13,665 nucleotides of DNA from an uncultured Xanthobacteraceae bacterium. GTDB lineage: Bacteria > Pseudomonadota > Alphaproteobacteria > Rhizobiales > Xanthobacteraceae. Numbering within the stretch: the stretch's first letter is position 1; each line of letters starts with the position of its first letter. Shown here piece by piece: positions 1 through 6,603 of this stretch. The translations under genes and the position numbers were made by a program. Under the pieces are notes generated by a model. That model was not told where the DNA came from and ran no database searches. It saw only the letters and a program-made list of their open reading frames with translations. The stretch lies in the NCBI GenBank assembly GCA_955652925.1, contig CATPCO010000759.1, positions 1 to 13,665 on the forward strand, read 5' to 3'.

Positions 1-81
1 ACGATGCCGCTTGCCGACATCAACAAGGCCTTCGACCTCATGCACGAAGGCAAATCCATTCGCAGCGTCGTGATTTATTAG
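1..81 (+). CDS. frmA: S-(hydroxymethyl)glutathione dehydrogenase / class III alcohol dehydrogenase, C-terminal end (partial)
   Basis: Only the last 26 codons and a TAG stop are inside the window; the gene enters from the left. The visible residues, including INKAFDLMHEGKSIRSVVIY, match the very conserved C-terminus of the zinc-dependent, glutathione-dependent formaldehyde dehydrogenase family (FrmA/AdhC). Family knowledge: the cytoplasmic enzyme oxidises S-hydroxymethylglutathione with NAD+ and also reduces S-nitrosoglutathione. Neither the zinc ligands nor the Rossmann fold are visible here, so the call rests on the tail alone. Its stop codon is directly followed by the reverse-strand stop of the next gene, leaving no intergenic base for a terminator. 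Confidence 0.8.
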   Translation, partial: TMPLADINKAFDLMHEGKSIRSVVIY

Positions 82-768
82 TTAAAACCAGCGCTCGATC
101 ACGGTGATGGTGTCGCCCGGCCGCACCGGTGCAATCAGCGGCACTCTCTGACGGGCGGTCACGCCCATGGACGAGCGGCTCACCGAGACGTCGTAGCGAA
201 AGGCGCGCGGGGAAAAGCCGCCGGCGATGGCGACCGCGGTCTCGACCGTCATGTTCGGCACATACGGATATTGGCCCGGCGCGATGACCTCCCCGAGAAT
301 GAAGAAGGGCCGATACGTCTCCACTTCAATCGCCACATGCGGCTCGCGTACATAGCCGTTGCGCAGCCGATCGGCGATGGTTTGAGCGAGTTGCGTGGTC
401 GTGCAGCCGCGCGCTGAAACCGCTCCGATCAGCGGCAGGGTAATCTTGCCGGAGGCATCGACGATATAGGTATTGCTCAGCCCGTCCTGCCCGAACACTA
501 CAACGCGCAGCCGATCGCTGGAATCGAGTGTGTACGGCAGGTCGCCGCCTGGTGCCGGTCCCGGCAGTACGGCGGCCGGCACAGGCAGCACGGCGGCCGG
601 CGCAGGCAGCACCGCCGGCTCGGCCGCAACGAAAGCAGCCTTGCCCCCATACATCAGGCTATCGAGGTCGGCCGCGGGCGGGGGAGCCACCACAGGCGCA
701 GGCACGCCGGCGCAGCCGGCAGCGGCGGCCGCAATCACCACGGACACGAGAAAGCGCACGAGCCGCAT
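82..768 (-). CDS. Short outer-membrane polysaccharide export lipoprotein (Wza/Poly_export + SLBB)
   Basis: The 228-residue protein begins with a lipoprotein signal peptide: a basic start, a hydrophobic run and the lipobox AAGC with Cys19 as the likely lipidated residue. A Pro/Ala-rich linker (about 21-76) holds three 7-residue AAVLPxP-type repeats. A Poly_export domain follows at about 78-150 (YTLDSSDRLRVVVFGQ; later GKITLPLIG) and one SLBB-like segment at about 153-205 (FFILGEVIAPGQYPY, AGGFSPRAFRY). The family forms outer-membrane channels for capsule or exopolysaccharide. Wza is much longer, with repeated SLBB-type domains and a C-terminal membrane helix; this protein stops after one, so it is a short variant. 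The ATG at 768 was chosen because the longer frame to 939 reads through a palindromic repeat and lacks a signal peptide. No Wzc kinase or polymerase gene is in view. The ribosome-binding site is weak. Confidence 0.85.
   Translation of the reverse strand: MRLVRFLVSVVIAAAAAGCAGVPAPVVAPPPAADLDSLMYGGKAAFVAAEPAVLPAPAAVLPVPAAVLPGPAPGGDLPYTLDSSDRLRVVVFGQDGLSNTYIVDASGKITLPLIGAVSARGCTTTQLAQTIADRLRNGYVREPHVAIEVETYRPFFILGEVIAPGQYPYVPNMTVETAVAIAGGFSPRAFRYDVSVSRSSMGVTARQRVPLIAPVRPGDTITVIERWF
563..625 (-). repeat. 21-bp tandem repeat inside the export lipoprotein gene
   Basis: Two near-identical 21-bp units lie at 563-583 and 584-604, differing at two positions, and a decayed third unit at 605-625. They encode the Pro/Ala linker between the lipid anchor and the Poly_export domain, as 7-residue units of AAVLPxP type. 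The 21-bp length keeps the frame, so copy-number change would alter only linker length. Confidence 0.8.
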
Positions 769-787
769 GAGGGCACCACACCAGATC

Positions 788-817
788 GTTAACGAATTAA
801 CGCCCGATATGGTTAAC
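788..817 (-). promoter_or_regulatory. AT-rich upstream patch with three TTAA boxes
   Basis: TTAA occurs at 789-792, 797-800 and 813-816, two of them inside GTTAAC palindromes, 21 to 48 bases upstream of the export lipoprotein start. The surrounding DNA is strongly GC-rich, so the cluster stands out. The gaps between boxes are 4 and 12 bases, which does not fit the TTAA-N7-TTAA site of CtrA. It may be a promoter or an AT-rich regulator site, but no clean -35/-10 pair is visible. Confidence 0.3.
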
Positions 818-847
818 AAACCCTCACTGCGACCGCTCTCATGCGGG

Positions 848-944
848 GTAGGTGGGGTGGTTGGGTCGCGCTCTTCCGCGAGACCCAACATCGGGTAACC
901 GCGAAAGAGCGTTGGGTCTCGCAAAAGCGCTCGACCCAACCTAC
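848..944. repeat. Palindromic intergenic repeat with two hairpins
   Basis: The element is bounded by GTAGGT (848-853) and ACCTAC (939-944), which are inverted copies. Inside are two hairpins, each with GTTGGGTC pairing with GACCCAAC: 860-867 with 882-889, and 911-918 with 933-940. The half around 870-889 is also an imperfect inverted copy of 911-930. This accounts for most of the 219-base gap between the export lipoprotein and the M24 gene. It resembles the short mosaic palindromes seen between genes in Bradyrhizobium relatives (from memory). It encodes no protein and has no transposase. Confidence 0.8.
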
Positions 945-987
945 AGCCTGGATCGTCCGCATCCGCGGATGATGACGGCCGAAGATG

Positions 988-2259
988 TTATTTCACATGG
1001 TCGCCGTAGCCCGGAATAGGGTCGACGACGGTGATCTGCTTGACCGGGAAATTCGAGATGATCTCGATGCTCTTCGCATGGACGATGAGCATTTCCTCGA
1101 TGCGAACGCCGTAGCGGAACCGTTTGCCGTGCTGCGTTTCCAGCGCGAAGGTCATGCCGGCCTTGATTTCGACGGGATGATCAAGCGACCAGATGCGTGA
1201 AATGACCGGCGGGTCGTATTGCGCAAGCCCGAGCCCATGCCCCCAGAGATTTGCCGCCGCCTGGTCTTCTTCCTTATAGCCCCACGCTTCCTTGGCTGAT
1301 GGCCATTTCTTCGCGATTTCCCGCGTGGTGGTGCCGGCCTTCACCGCTCCGATTGAATCGTAAAGCCATTCGAGCGCGGTCGCATAGGTATCCTTCTGCT
1401 CGCGGGTGGGCTCCTTGCCCACGCAATAGGTGCGGTAATAGCAGGACTTGTAGCCGTTCCAGGTGAGCGCGGCCAAATCCATGAACACGATGTCGCCGGG
1501 CTGAATGATGCGGTCGGAGAAATTGCGCCAATTGGGCCAGGTATTGGGTCCGGAGGAGACGATCACGTCCTCCACATCCTCCATCCCCGGAATGTTGTAG
1601 AGATATTTCATCAGGTGAGCCGTGACCTGGTTCTCGGTGATGCCGGGACGCAGGAACTTCATGCATTCCCAGTGCGTGGCGTCGCCGATCGCCCCGACAA
1701 TGCGCATGCATTCCTGCTCATCGACATTCTTGACCGCGCGCGCCTCCATCATGGGCGTCATGCCGTCGACCCAATTGAGCTTCTTCTCCTTGAACATGTT
1801 GATCATGTTGATGTCGATGAAATCGACGCCGAGCTTCTGGCCGGCGACGCCATGGCGCTTCATCTCATAGATGATGGCATCCGTGAATTTTTTGACCTGC
1901 TGGCGCGAGGCGGGACCAGCCGCGCCCTTGATCCAGGCGTAGGAATAGCGGACGTTCTCCTTTGGAATCCACGGCGAGTGGCGCTCAATCTGAAATCCGA
2001 GATCGCCCTGCTCGAACAGCACGGGCGCGCCGTCGCCACACAGAAGCGCATAGCGCAGCCCTGGTTTGAGCCTGTTCCAGCCTGGCGTGAGCGTGCCGGT
2101 GAGATACCGCACGTTCTCGTCATACATGCACAGCAGGGCGCCAAGACCGTGCTTCTTCATATGCTCGCGCGCGCGCTCGGTCCGGTACTGCTTCAATCGC
2201 TCCCAGTTGATGCGTTGCTGCCAATCCAGACCGACAATGCCGAAATTTGCTGTGCCCAT
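988..2259 (-). CDS. M24-family (creatinase/prolidase-fold) metallohydrolase-like protein with altered metal site
   Basis: The 423-residue protein has an N-terminal creatinase-like domain (about 20-165) and a C-terminal pita-bread domain (about 175-415). The metal-site motifs can be followed in order: GDIVFMD gives Asp261, GHGLGL gives His341, FALETQ gives Glu374 and GVRIEE gives Glu388. The second Asp of the usual GYxSDxTRT motif is Cys273 (GYKSCYYRT), and the usual downstream His before Glu-x-Pro is Tyr348. The family includes Xaa-Pro aminopeptidases, creatinase and the lyase DddP, so the substrate is open and may not be a peptide. ATG 2259 was chosen over GTG 2277 because a GGGAG ribosome-binding site precedes it. 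It is the last gene of a minus-strand run, 51 bases after the HbpS-like gene. No signal peptide is seen, so it is probably cytoplasmic. Confidence 0.85.
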   Translation of the reverse strand: MGTANFGIVGLDWQQRINWERLKQYRTERAREHMKKHGLGALLCMYDENVRYLTGTLTPGWNRLKPGLRYALLCGDGAPVLFEQGDLGFQIERHSPWIPKENVRYSYAWIKGAAGPASRQQVKKFTDAIIYEMKRHGVAGQKLGVDFIDINMINMFKEKKLNWVDGMTPMMEARAVKNVDEQECMRIVGAIGDATHWECMKFLRPGITENQVTAHLMKYLYNIPGMEDVEDVIVSSGPNTWPNWRNFSDRIIQPGDIVFMDLAALTWNGYKSCYYRTYCVGKEPTREQKDTYATALEWLYDSIGAVKAGTTTREIAKKWPSAKEAWGYKEEDQAAANLWGHGLGLAQYDPPVISRIWSLDHPVEIKAGMTFALETQHGKRFRYGVRIEEMLIVHAKSIEIISNFPVKQITVVDPIPGYGDHVK

Positions 2260-2310
2260 GCTGTCTCCCTCCCTCACCCCGTACGTTCTTTGCAGCGCCG
2301 CCGGCCAGCG

Positions 2311-2754
2311 TCAGGTGGCGTCCTGGCCGGGATCGGCCTTGAGCCCTGCGGCCTCGATCCCTGCGACGGCACATGCCTCATCGCGGTCTGACGTGTCGCC
2401 GGAAATGCCGACGGCGCCGATGACGTCGCCCGCGGAATTGCGGATCAGCACCCCGCCCGGATTTGTCACCATGCGGCCTTCGCTCGCGGCGGCAAGCGCG
2501 GTGAAGAACATCGGCGTCTTGGCGGCGCGCGCAGCAAGCGTGCGCGAGCCGAAGCCCATGCCAAGCGCCCCCCATGCCTTGCCGAACGCGATGTCAAAAC
2601 GCAGCAGGCCGGATTTGTCCTCGCGCTTGAACGCGACAAGGTGCCCGCCTGCGTCGAGGACGGCAACCGTAAGCGGCGCGCAATTGGTATCACGTCCTTT
2701 CTTGAGCGCGGTGTCGACAATGGTCGAGGCTTGAGCAAGGGTGACGACAGACAT
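2311..2754 (-). CDS. GlcG/HbpS-domain heme-binding-like protein
   Basis: This 147-residue protein is a single GlcG/HbpS (formerly DUF336) domain. Diagnostic stretches are VLDAGGHLVAFKRED (32-46), a middle FGKAWGALGMG-like helix (57-67), and the glycine-rich end GGVLIRNSAGDVIGAVG (100-116) followed by ISGDTSDRDE. No signal peptide is seen, unlike the secreted Streptomyces HbpS. In proteobacteria such proteins often sit as accessory genes in catabolic operons, and their biochemical role is poorly defined. It starts at an ATG with a GGAG box 5 bases ahead. It lies 59 bases after the dehydrogenase gene and 51 bases before the M24 gene on the same strand, consistent with one transcript. Function beyond the domain is unknown. 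Confidence 0.85.
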   Translation of the reverse strand: MSVVTLAQASTIVDTALKKGRDTNCAPLTVAVLDAGGHLVAFKREDKSGLLRFDIAFGKAWGALGMGFGSRTLAARAAKTPMFFTALAAASEGRMVTNPGGVLIRNSAGDVIGAVGISGDTSDRDEACAVAGIEAAGLKADPGQDAT

Positions 2755-2798
2755 GATCGCTCCGTGGTTGCGGCGCTCTGACGTGAATTCGGCTCGAG

Positions 2799-2824
2799 AT
2801 TACTTGGCGGGCATTACTTGGCGG
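2799..2824. repeat. 12-bp direct duplication across the dehydrogenase stop codon
   Basis: ATTACTTGGCGG occurs at 2799-2810 and again at 2813-2824, two bases apart. On the minus strand the upstream copy carries the last codons (Ala-Lys) and TAA stop of the dehydrogenase. The second copy is a non-coding echo just downstream, in another frame. It looks like a small tandem duplication and does not change the protein. Confidence 0.7.
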
Positions 2825-3701
2825 CGCGATTGGCCCAATAGACGGATACGGCAGACACCTCGGCATTCCCCGAAACCTTGCCTTCCGTCTCCTCATAACA
2901 GGCAAGCGTCTTCTCGACGAGCGGCAATTCGAGCCCGCGGCGCCCGCCTTCAGCGAGCATGGTTCGCAGGTCCTTGATCGCGCTGGCGAGGTCGAATGTC
3001 ACCGGTCCTGGGGGGGCGCCTTTGAGCGCGTCGGCGACCGCGGGTCCGCGCACCTTGAGCACGTTCGGTCCGCCGGAGGTGTCGCAGAGGAGATCCATGA
3101 TGCGAGACGGATCGAGCCCGAGTGGACGGCAAAGCGCAAGGGCCTCCCCGAGCGCCTGCCAATAGATCATGAGCGGCATGTTGATCGTGAGCTTCATCAC
3201 CGCGCCCGATCCCACCGGCCCGCAATGCTCGAGCCGGCGACAGAGCTGGTCGAGGATGGGCTTGGCGCGCGCTGCGTCAGCGGGTTCGGCTCCCATCAGT
3301 CCAATGAGTTTTCCTTGCCGCGCCGGGCCGGTCGAACCACCGACCGGGCACTCCACGAATGCCGCGTCCTTCTCGCGCACCCTGGCCGCGAGCGCGATTT
3401 CCGTCTGCGGTTCAACTGTGCTCATCTCGATGAACAGCTTTCCCCGCACATTGCCCGTGAGCAAGCCGGCACTGCCGTCATAGACGGCCGCTATTGCCCC
3501 GGCGTCCGTGAGAATCGTGATGATGGCCGCGCAACGTTCCGCGAGCTCGGCCGGGCTTGCGGCAACCGCTGCGCCGGCATTCGTCACCGCCTCCAGCTTC
3601 GCGCGCGTGCGGTTCCATGCGGTGACCTGATGCCCGGCTTCCAGCAGGCGCTGCGCGATCGCCGCGCCCATTTTTCCAATTCCGGCGATTCCGATCTGCA
3701 T
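2814..3701 (-). CDS. NAD(P)-dependent beta-hydroxyacid dehydrogenase, 3-hydroxyisobutyrate dehydrogenase family (predicted NADP type)
   Basis: This 295-residue protein has the length and layout of the family. The N-terminal Rossmann domain opens with GIAGIGKMG (4-12). The second beta strand ends in WNRT (29-32); an Asn-Arg-Thr here is typical of NADP(H)-using glyoxylate/succinic-semialdehyde reductase members, rather than the Asp of NAD users. The substrate segment ECPVGGSTGPA lies at 117-127. The presumed catalytic Lys170 and Asn174 are in GSGAVMKLTIN. The likely reaction is reversible oxidation of a small beta-hydroxyacid or reduction of its semialdehyde in the cytoplasm; the substrate cannot be read from sequence. 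The ATG at 3701 has a GGGAGAG box upstream. It is the first gene of the minus-strand run ending with the M24 gene, and is divergent from a second superfamily member 151 bases away. Confidence 0.88.
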   Translation of the reverse strand: MQIGIAGIGKMGAAIAQRLLEAGHQVTAWNRTRAKLEAVTNAGAAVAASPAELAERCAAIITILTDAGAIAAVYDGSAGLLTGNVRGKLFIEMSTVEPQTEIALAARVREKDAAFVECPVGGSTGPARQGKLIGLMGAEPADAARAKPILDQLCRRLEHCGPVGSGAVMKLTINMPLMIYWQALGEALALCRPLGLDPSRIMDLLCDTSGGPNVLKVRGPAVADALKGAPPGPVTFDLASAIKDLRTMLAEGGRRGLELPLVEKTLACYEETEGKVSGNAEVSAVSVYWANRAAK

Positions 3702-3852
3702 GCAAGCTCTCCCAGCTATGCCCGCGACGATAGGAGATTATTGCGCGTCGAGAAAGCGGCTTGCTTGTGCAGCCGATTGCACATCGCCCTTGAATGCAAC
3801 CTTGCCCGCTGTGTACGTTCCGCGCCCTTGCATCGGGGACGGGAGATCGGGA
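3702..3852. promoter_or_regulatory. Divergent intergenic region between two dehydrogenase genes
   Basis: These 151 bases separate two divergently transcribed genes of one superfamily and must hold the promoters for both, unless transcription enters from elsewhere. Ribosome-binding sites are clear at both ends: GGGAGAG for the minus gene and GGGAG at 3841-3845 for the plus gene. I found no convincing -35/-10 pair and no clear operator palindrome. Upstream in-frame codons from 3700 extend the plus-strand frame but look non-coding. Confidence 0.4.
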
Positions 3853-4770
3853 ATGGCAAAGCGCGTCGGAGTTGTGGGCCTCGGCATCATGGGCGGCGCG
3901 TTTGCCGGGAATCTCATCAACGCCGGCTGGCAGGTGATCGGTTTTGATATCGATCCAGCCCGATGCCGCGCACTGCGCAGAAAGGGCGTGGAAATCGCGC
4001 CCGACGCGCAAACGCTTGCCGGCAAAGCACCGATCGTGATCACCAGCCTGCCTAAGCCTGCGGCGCTTGCCGAAACCGTGTGCGCGATCCTCGACGCGAA
4101 TGTTCGCCCGCGCATCATTGTCGAGGCCAGCACGTTCTCCATCGCCGACAAAACGAGTGCCGAGCGCGCCCTCGCCAAAGCCGGTCACGTCATGCTGGAT
4201 TGCCCGGTCAGCGGTACGGGCAAGCAGGCCGCGGTGAAGGACCTCGTCATCTACGCGAGCGGAGATCACAAGGCCATTCGCAAGCTGCGTCCCCTGTTTG
4301 CGGGATTCTCCCGCGCTGCTCACGACCTCGGTGCATTCGGTAACGGCAGCCGGATGAAATACGTTGCAAACCTTCTCGTCGCCATCAACAATGTCGCGAC
4401 TGCCGAGGCCATGGTGCTCGGGATCAAAGCCGGCCTCGATCCCTCGACCATTTTCGAGATGGTGGCCTCCGGTGCCGGCAACTCGCGGGTGTTCGAGTTG
4501 CGTGCGCCCCTGATGGTAAGGGATCGTTACGACGATCCCAGCATGAAGGTGTCGGTCTGGCAGAAAGACATGAGCGTCATTGGCGAGTTCGCGCGCCAGA
4601 TCGGCTGTCCTACCCCCATGTTCGATGCGACCGTGCCGATCTACGACAAGGCGATGAAGACCGGCCACGCCGAGGATGACACCGCTTCGGTATGCGCAGT
4701 GCTGGAGCAAATGGCGAGGGTGAAACGATCAACCCGGACACGGCGTAAAGGCCGGCCGACGCGCAAGTGA
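3853..4770 (+). CDS. NAD(P)-dependent beta-hydroxyacid dehydrogenase, second copy (predicted NAD type)
   Basis: This 305-residue cytoplasmic oxidoreductase belongs to the same superfamily as the divergent neighbour but is only distantly similar to it. It begins with VGVVGLGIMG (5-14). Its second strand ends in GFDID (30-34), where Asp32 would select NAD+. Other landmarks are EASTFSIADK (91-100), the substrate segment DCPVSGTGKQAA (116-127), and the catalytic-type Lys169 and Asn173 in SRMKYVANLL. A basic tail (about 289-305, rich in Arg and Lys) goes beyond the usual fold end. The ATG at 3853 was chosen because it directly precedes the Rossmann motif and has GGGAG 7 bases upstream. Its stop is 15 bases from that of the convergent PEBP gene, with no terminator visible between them. 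Substrate unknown; 3-hydroxyisobutyrate, threonate-like or other hydroxyacids are possible. Confidence 0.87.
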   Translation: MAKRVGVVGLGIMGGAFAGNLINAGWQVIGFDIDPARCRALRRKGVEIAPDAQTLAGKAPIVITSLPKPAALAETVCAILDANVRPRIIVEASTFSIADKTSAERALAKAGHVMLDCPVSGTGKQAAVKDLVIYASGDHKAIRKLRPLFAGFSRAAHDLGAFGNGSRMKYVANLLVAINNVATAEAMVLGIKAGLDPSTIFEMVASGAGNSRVFELRAPLMVRDRYDDPSMKVSVWQKDMSVIGEFARQIGCPTPMFDATVPIYDKAMKTGHAEDDTASVCAVLEQMARVKRSTRTRRKGRPTRK

Positions 4771-4785
4771 TGGTGAAAGTTTCCA

Positions 4786-5289
4786 CTATGCGCGCTTGTA
4801 AAGGCCCATAATGGCGGCTTTCGCCAGCGTGTTGAAGTGGAGCTGAAAGCCGATCACCGCGGCCGAGGTATCCGCCGTCGCCTGCAGGGTTTCGCTGCCG
4901 GCCGCAAACACCGTGAAAAGATAACGGTGGGGATGATCGCCGGCCGGTGGGCAGGGACCGCCATATCCGGGGGCGCCGAAATCGGTGCGCGTCGCAAGCG
5001 CCCCGTTGGGCAGCTTTGACGAGCTTCGGTGACCGGCATCGAGAGGAAGCTCAGTCACATTGGCAGGAATGTTGATCACCAGCCAATGCCAGAAGCCGCT
5101 GCCGGTCGGCGCATCGGGATCAAAACATGTGACTGCAAAGCTTTTCGTGCCGGCCGGCGCTCCCGACCAGGCGAGATGCGGCGACTTGTTGCCCCCTTCG
5201 CAGCCGAAGCCGTAGTCGGCGGACAGAATATGCTCCTGGGCAAGATAATCGCCGTCCTTGAAATTGTTGCTTCTGACCGTAAATGCCAT
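4786..5289 (-). CDS. YbhB/YbcL-type PEBP (Raf-kinase-inhibitor-like) protein
   Basis: This 167-residue protein is a complete bacterial phosphatidylethanolamine-binding-protein fold. It shows the conserved SPHLAWSGAPAGTKSFAV (36-53), the central DPDAPTGSGFWHW (57-69) and the anion-pocket region GYGGPCPPAGDHPHRY (108-123). There is no signal peptide, so it is probably cytoplasmic. The family binds small anionic ligands; its role in bacteria is not well established. The start ATG at 5289 has a GGAG box upstream. It lies 34 bases downstream of the FAD monooxygenase gene on the same strand, so the two are probably co-transcribed. Confidence 0.92.
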   Translation of the reverse strand: MAFTVRSNNFKDGDYLAQEHILSADYGFGCEGGNKSPHLAWSGAPAGTKSFAVTCFDPDAPTGSGFWHWLVINIPANVTELPLDAGHRSSSKLPNGALATRTDFGAPGYGGPCPPAGDHPHRYLFTVFAAGSETLQATADTSAAVIGFQLHFNTLAKAAIMGLYKRA

Positions 5290-5323
5290 CGCGCTGCTCC
5301 AAATCTTAGCTCACCCTACACGC

Positions 5324-6544
5324 TTACGCCCGCAGGAAGTCAAGCACGGCGGTCTCGGCCAGCACGGCTTGCGGAATGCTGTGGCGCTCCGAGCGCGCCC
5401 GTTCTGCGGCCGTCTGGGTCGCCTGCAGATACGCTCCGAGATGGCGTGCGCGCTCGATAATGCGCCGCCCGACCGGCAGGCGCTGCGCTTCAAATCGGCG
5501 CAGCGCAGCCTCCACGTCATCGCTTGCGAGCGCGGCGACCAGACACGCCGCATCATCGGCCGCCTTGGCCACACCGGCCGCCACATGTGGTCGCGCCACG
5601 AATGCCGCGTCGCCGATAATCGCAACCCGCCCGAATGCCATGCGCGGGGACTCCAGATCATAGATCGGCTGCAGGATTGGTTCGCCAATGAGTCGCACGA
5701 CTGCGCGAAACTGCGGAGGAAGCAAGCGCCCGGCAGCCGCGCGCATTGCCGCAATGGCGTCGCGCCGAATGAGCGGAGGCGGGATGGACAGGGCGTGAAC
5801 CGTTCCACGCTCGTCCGTGAGCAGATGCTGTAATTCGCTGTGCTCCTGTGCCGGGCGATACCACACGACGTTGTAGCGGCGGCCCCCGGGAGAGAGATCA
5901 TTATCAGGACCCGCAACCGGGTAGCCCAGGAATTGCTCCCCCGGCGGCAGGCAAAACGTCATGTATCCAAACAACTCATCATGGATCGCCTGCGGAAATG
6001 CCGCTTCGGCGATGAGCGCACGCCAGGCAACATAGCCGGCATAGAGCGGCGCGAGATCGGGCACGCACTGTTGCCGGATGGTAGATCGCAGACCATCGGC
6101 TCCGACCAGGAGTTCGCATTCGATCTCACCCTTGTCGGTGAAGGCGACGACGCAATGTTTGCTCTGTTGCAACCCGGTGACCCCGCGGCCGCGGTGATAA
6201 TGGCGCCCGGGAAACGCATCGCGCAGCACGCGGTAGACCCGTTCCCAGGCGGTGAGCACCTGCGGGCAGGTGAATTCGCACGTCACGCGCCCCGACCGGT
6301 CGAGAATCTTTCGGGTGGCGATCTCGACGCCCATGTCCACTGTTTCGATCCCGAGCCCGCGCAGGGTCTCGATCAAATCGGGTTGGGCGACAATGCCCGC
6401 GCCGCGACCGGCCAATTCGGTCTCCACCCGCTCCAGAATCTCCACATCCCAGCCGGCACGCCGCAGCAACAGCCCGGCGAGAAGGCCGCTCATGGACCCT
6501 CCCACCACCACCGCGCGTCGTGTAAGCTTGCGCAAGGCGCCCAT
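5324..6544 (-). CDS. FAD-dependent aromatic-ring-type monooxygenase (class A flavoprotein hydroxylase)
   Basis: The 406-residue protein carries the three hallmarks of single-component flavoprotein hydroxylases: a dinucleotide fold VVVGGSMSGL (12-21) with Glu38 at the end of the second strand (ILER), the DG motif LLVGADGLRS (145-154), and the GD motif GRVAIIGDAAF (305-315). The GGSxSGL opening resembles 2,6-dihydroxypyridine 3-hydroxylase-like enzymes more than the usual GAGIGGL, so a heteroaromatic or phenolic substrate is plausible but unproven. The expected reaction is NAD(P)H- and O2-dependent hydroxylation in the cytoplasm. ATG 6544 lies 59 bases from the divergent cupin gene. The ribosome-binding site is modest (GGCGGG close to the start). 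It is followed by the PEBP gene. Confidence 0.88.
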   Translation of the reverse strand: MGALRKLTRRAVVVGGSMSGLLAGLLLRRAGWDVEILERVETELAGRGAGIVAQPDLIETLRGLGIETVDMGVEIATRKILDRSGRVTCEFTCPQVLTAWERVYRVLRDAFPGRHYHRGRGVTGLQQSKHCVVAFTDKGEIECELLVGADGLRSTIRQQCVPDLAPLYAGYVAWRALIAEAAFPQAIHDELFGYMTFCLPPGEQFLGYPVAGPDNDLSPGGRRYNVVWYRPAQEHSELQHLLTDERGTVHALSIPPPLIRRDAIAAMRAAAGRLLPPQFRAVVRLIGEPILQPIYDLESPRMAFGRVAIIGDAAFVARPHVAAGVAKAADDAACLVAALASDDVEAALRRFEAQRLPVGRRIIERARHLGAYLQATQTAAERARSERHSIPQAVLAETAVLDFLRA

Positions 6545-6603
6545 CCCGCCGTTTCCGGACGAATGAAACCTGCTATATATCGGCTCAAACCAGGAGGAAT
6601 GTC

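Noticed and set aside
769..939. N-terminal extension of the export lipoprotein frame to 939
   Set aside because: It translates the palindromic repeat at 848-944 and puts 57 residues ahead of a clear lipoprotein signal peptide.
848..944. CRISPR-like repeat array
   Set aside because: The repeated units are inverted rather than direct, there are only two hairpins with no regular spacers, and no cas gene is near.
1615..2391. 258-residue plus-strand frame opposite the M24 gene
   Set aside because: It lacks a domain or ribosome-binding site and is antisense to conserved M24 sequence.
3478..4710. 410-residue open frame on the minus strand
   Set aside because: It runs antisense to one dehydrogenase and out of frame over the other, with no recognisable domain; a shadow of high-GC coding DNA.
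4768..4800. Possible bidirectional terminator between the second dehydrogenase and the PEBP gene
   Set aside because: GTGAAA/TTCCAC can pair only with a 2-base loop and a mismatch, too weak for a terminator.
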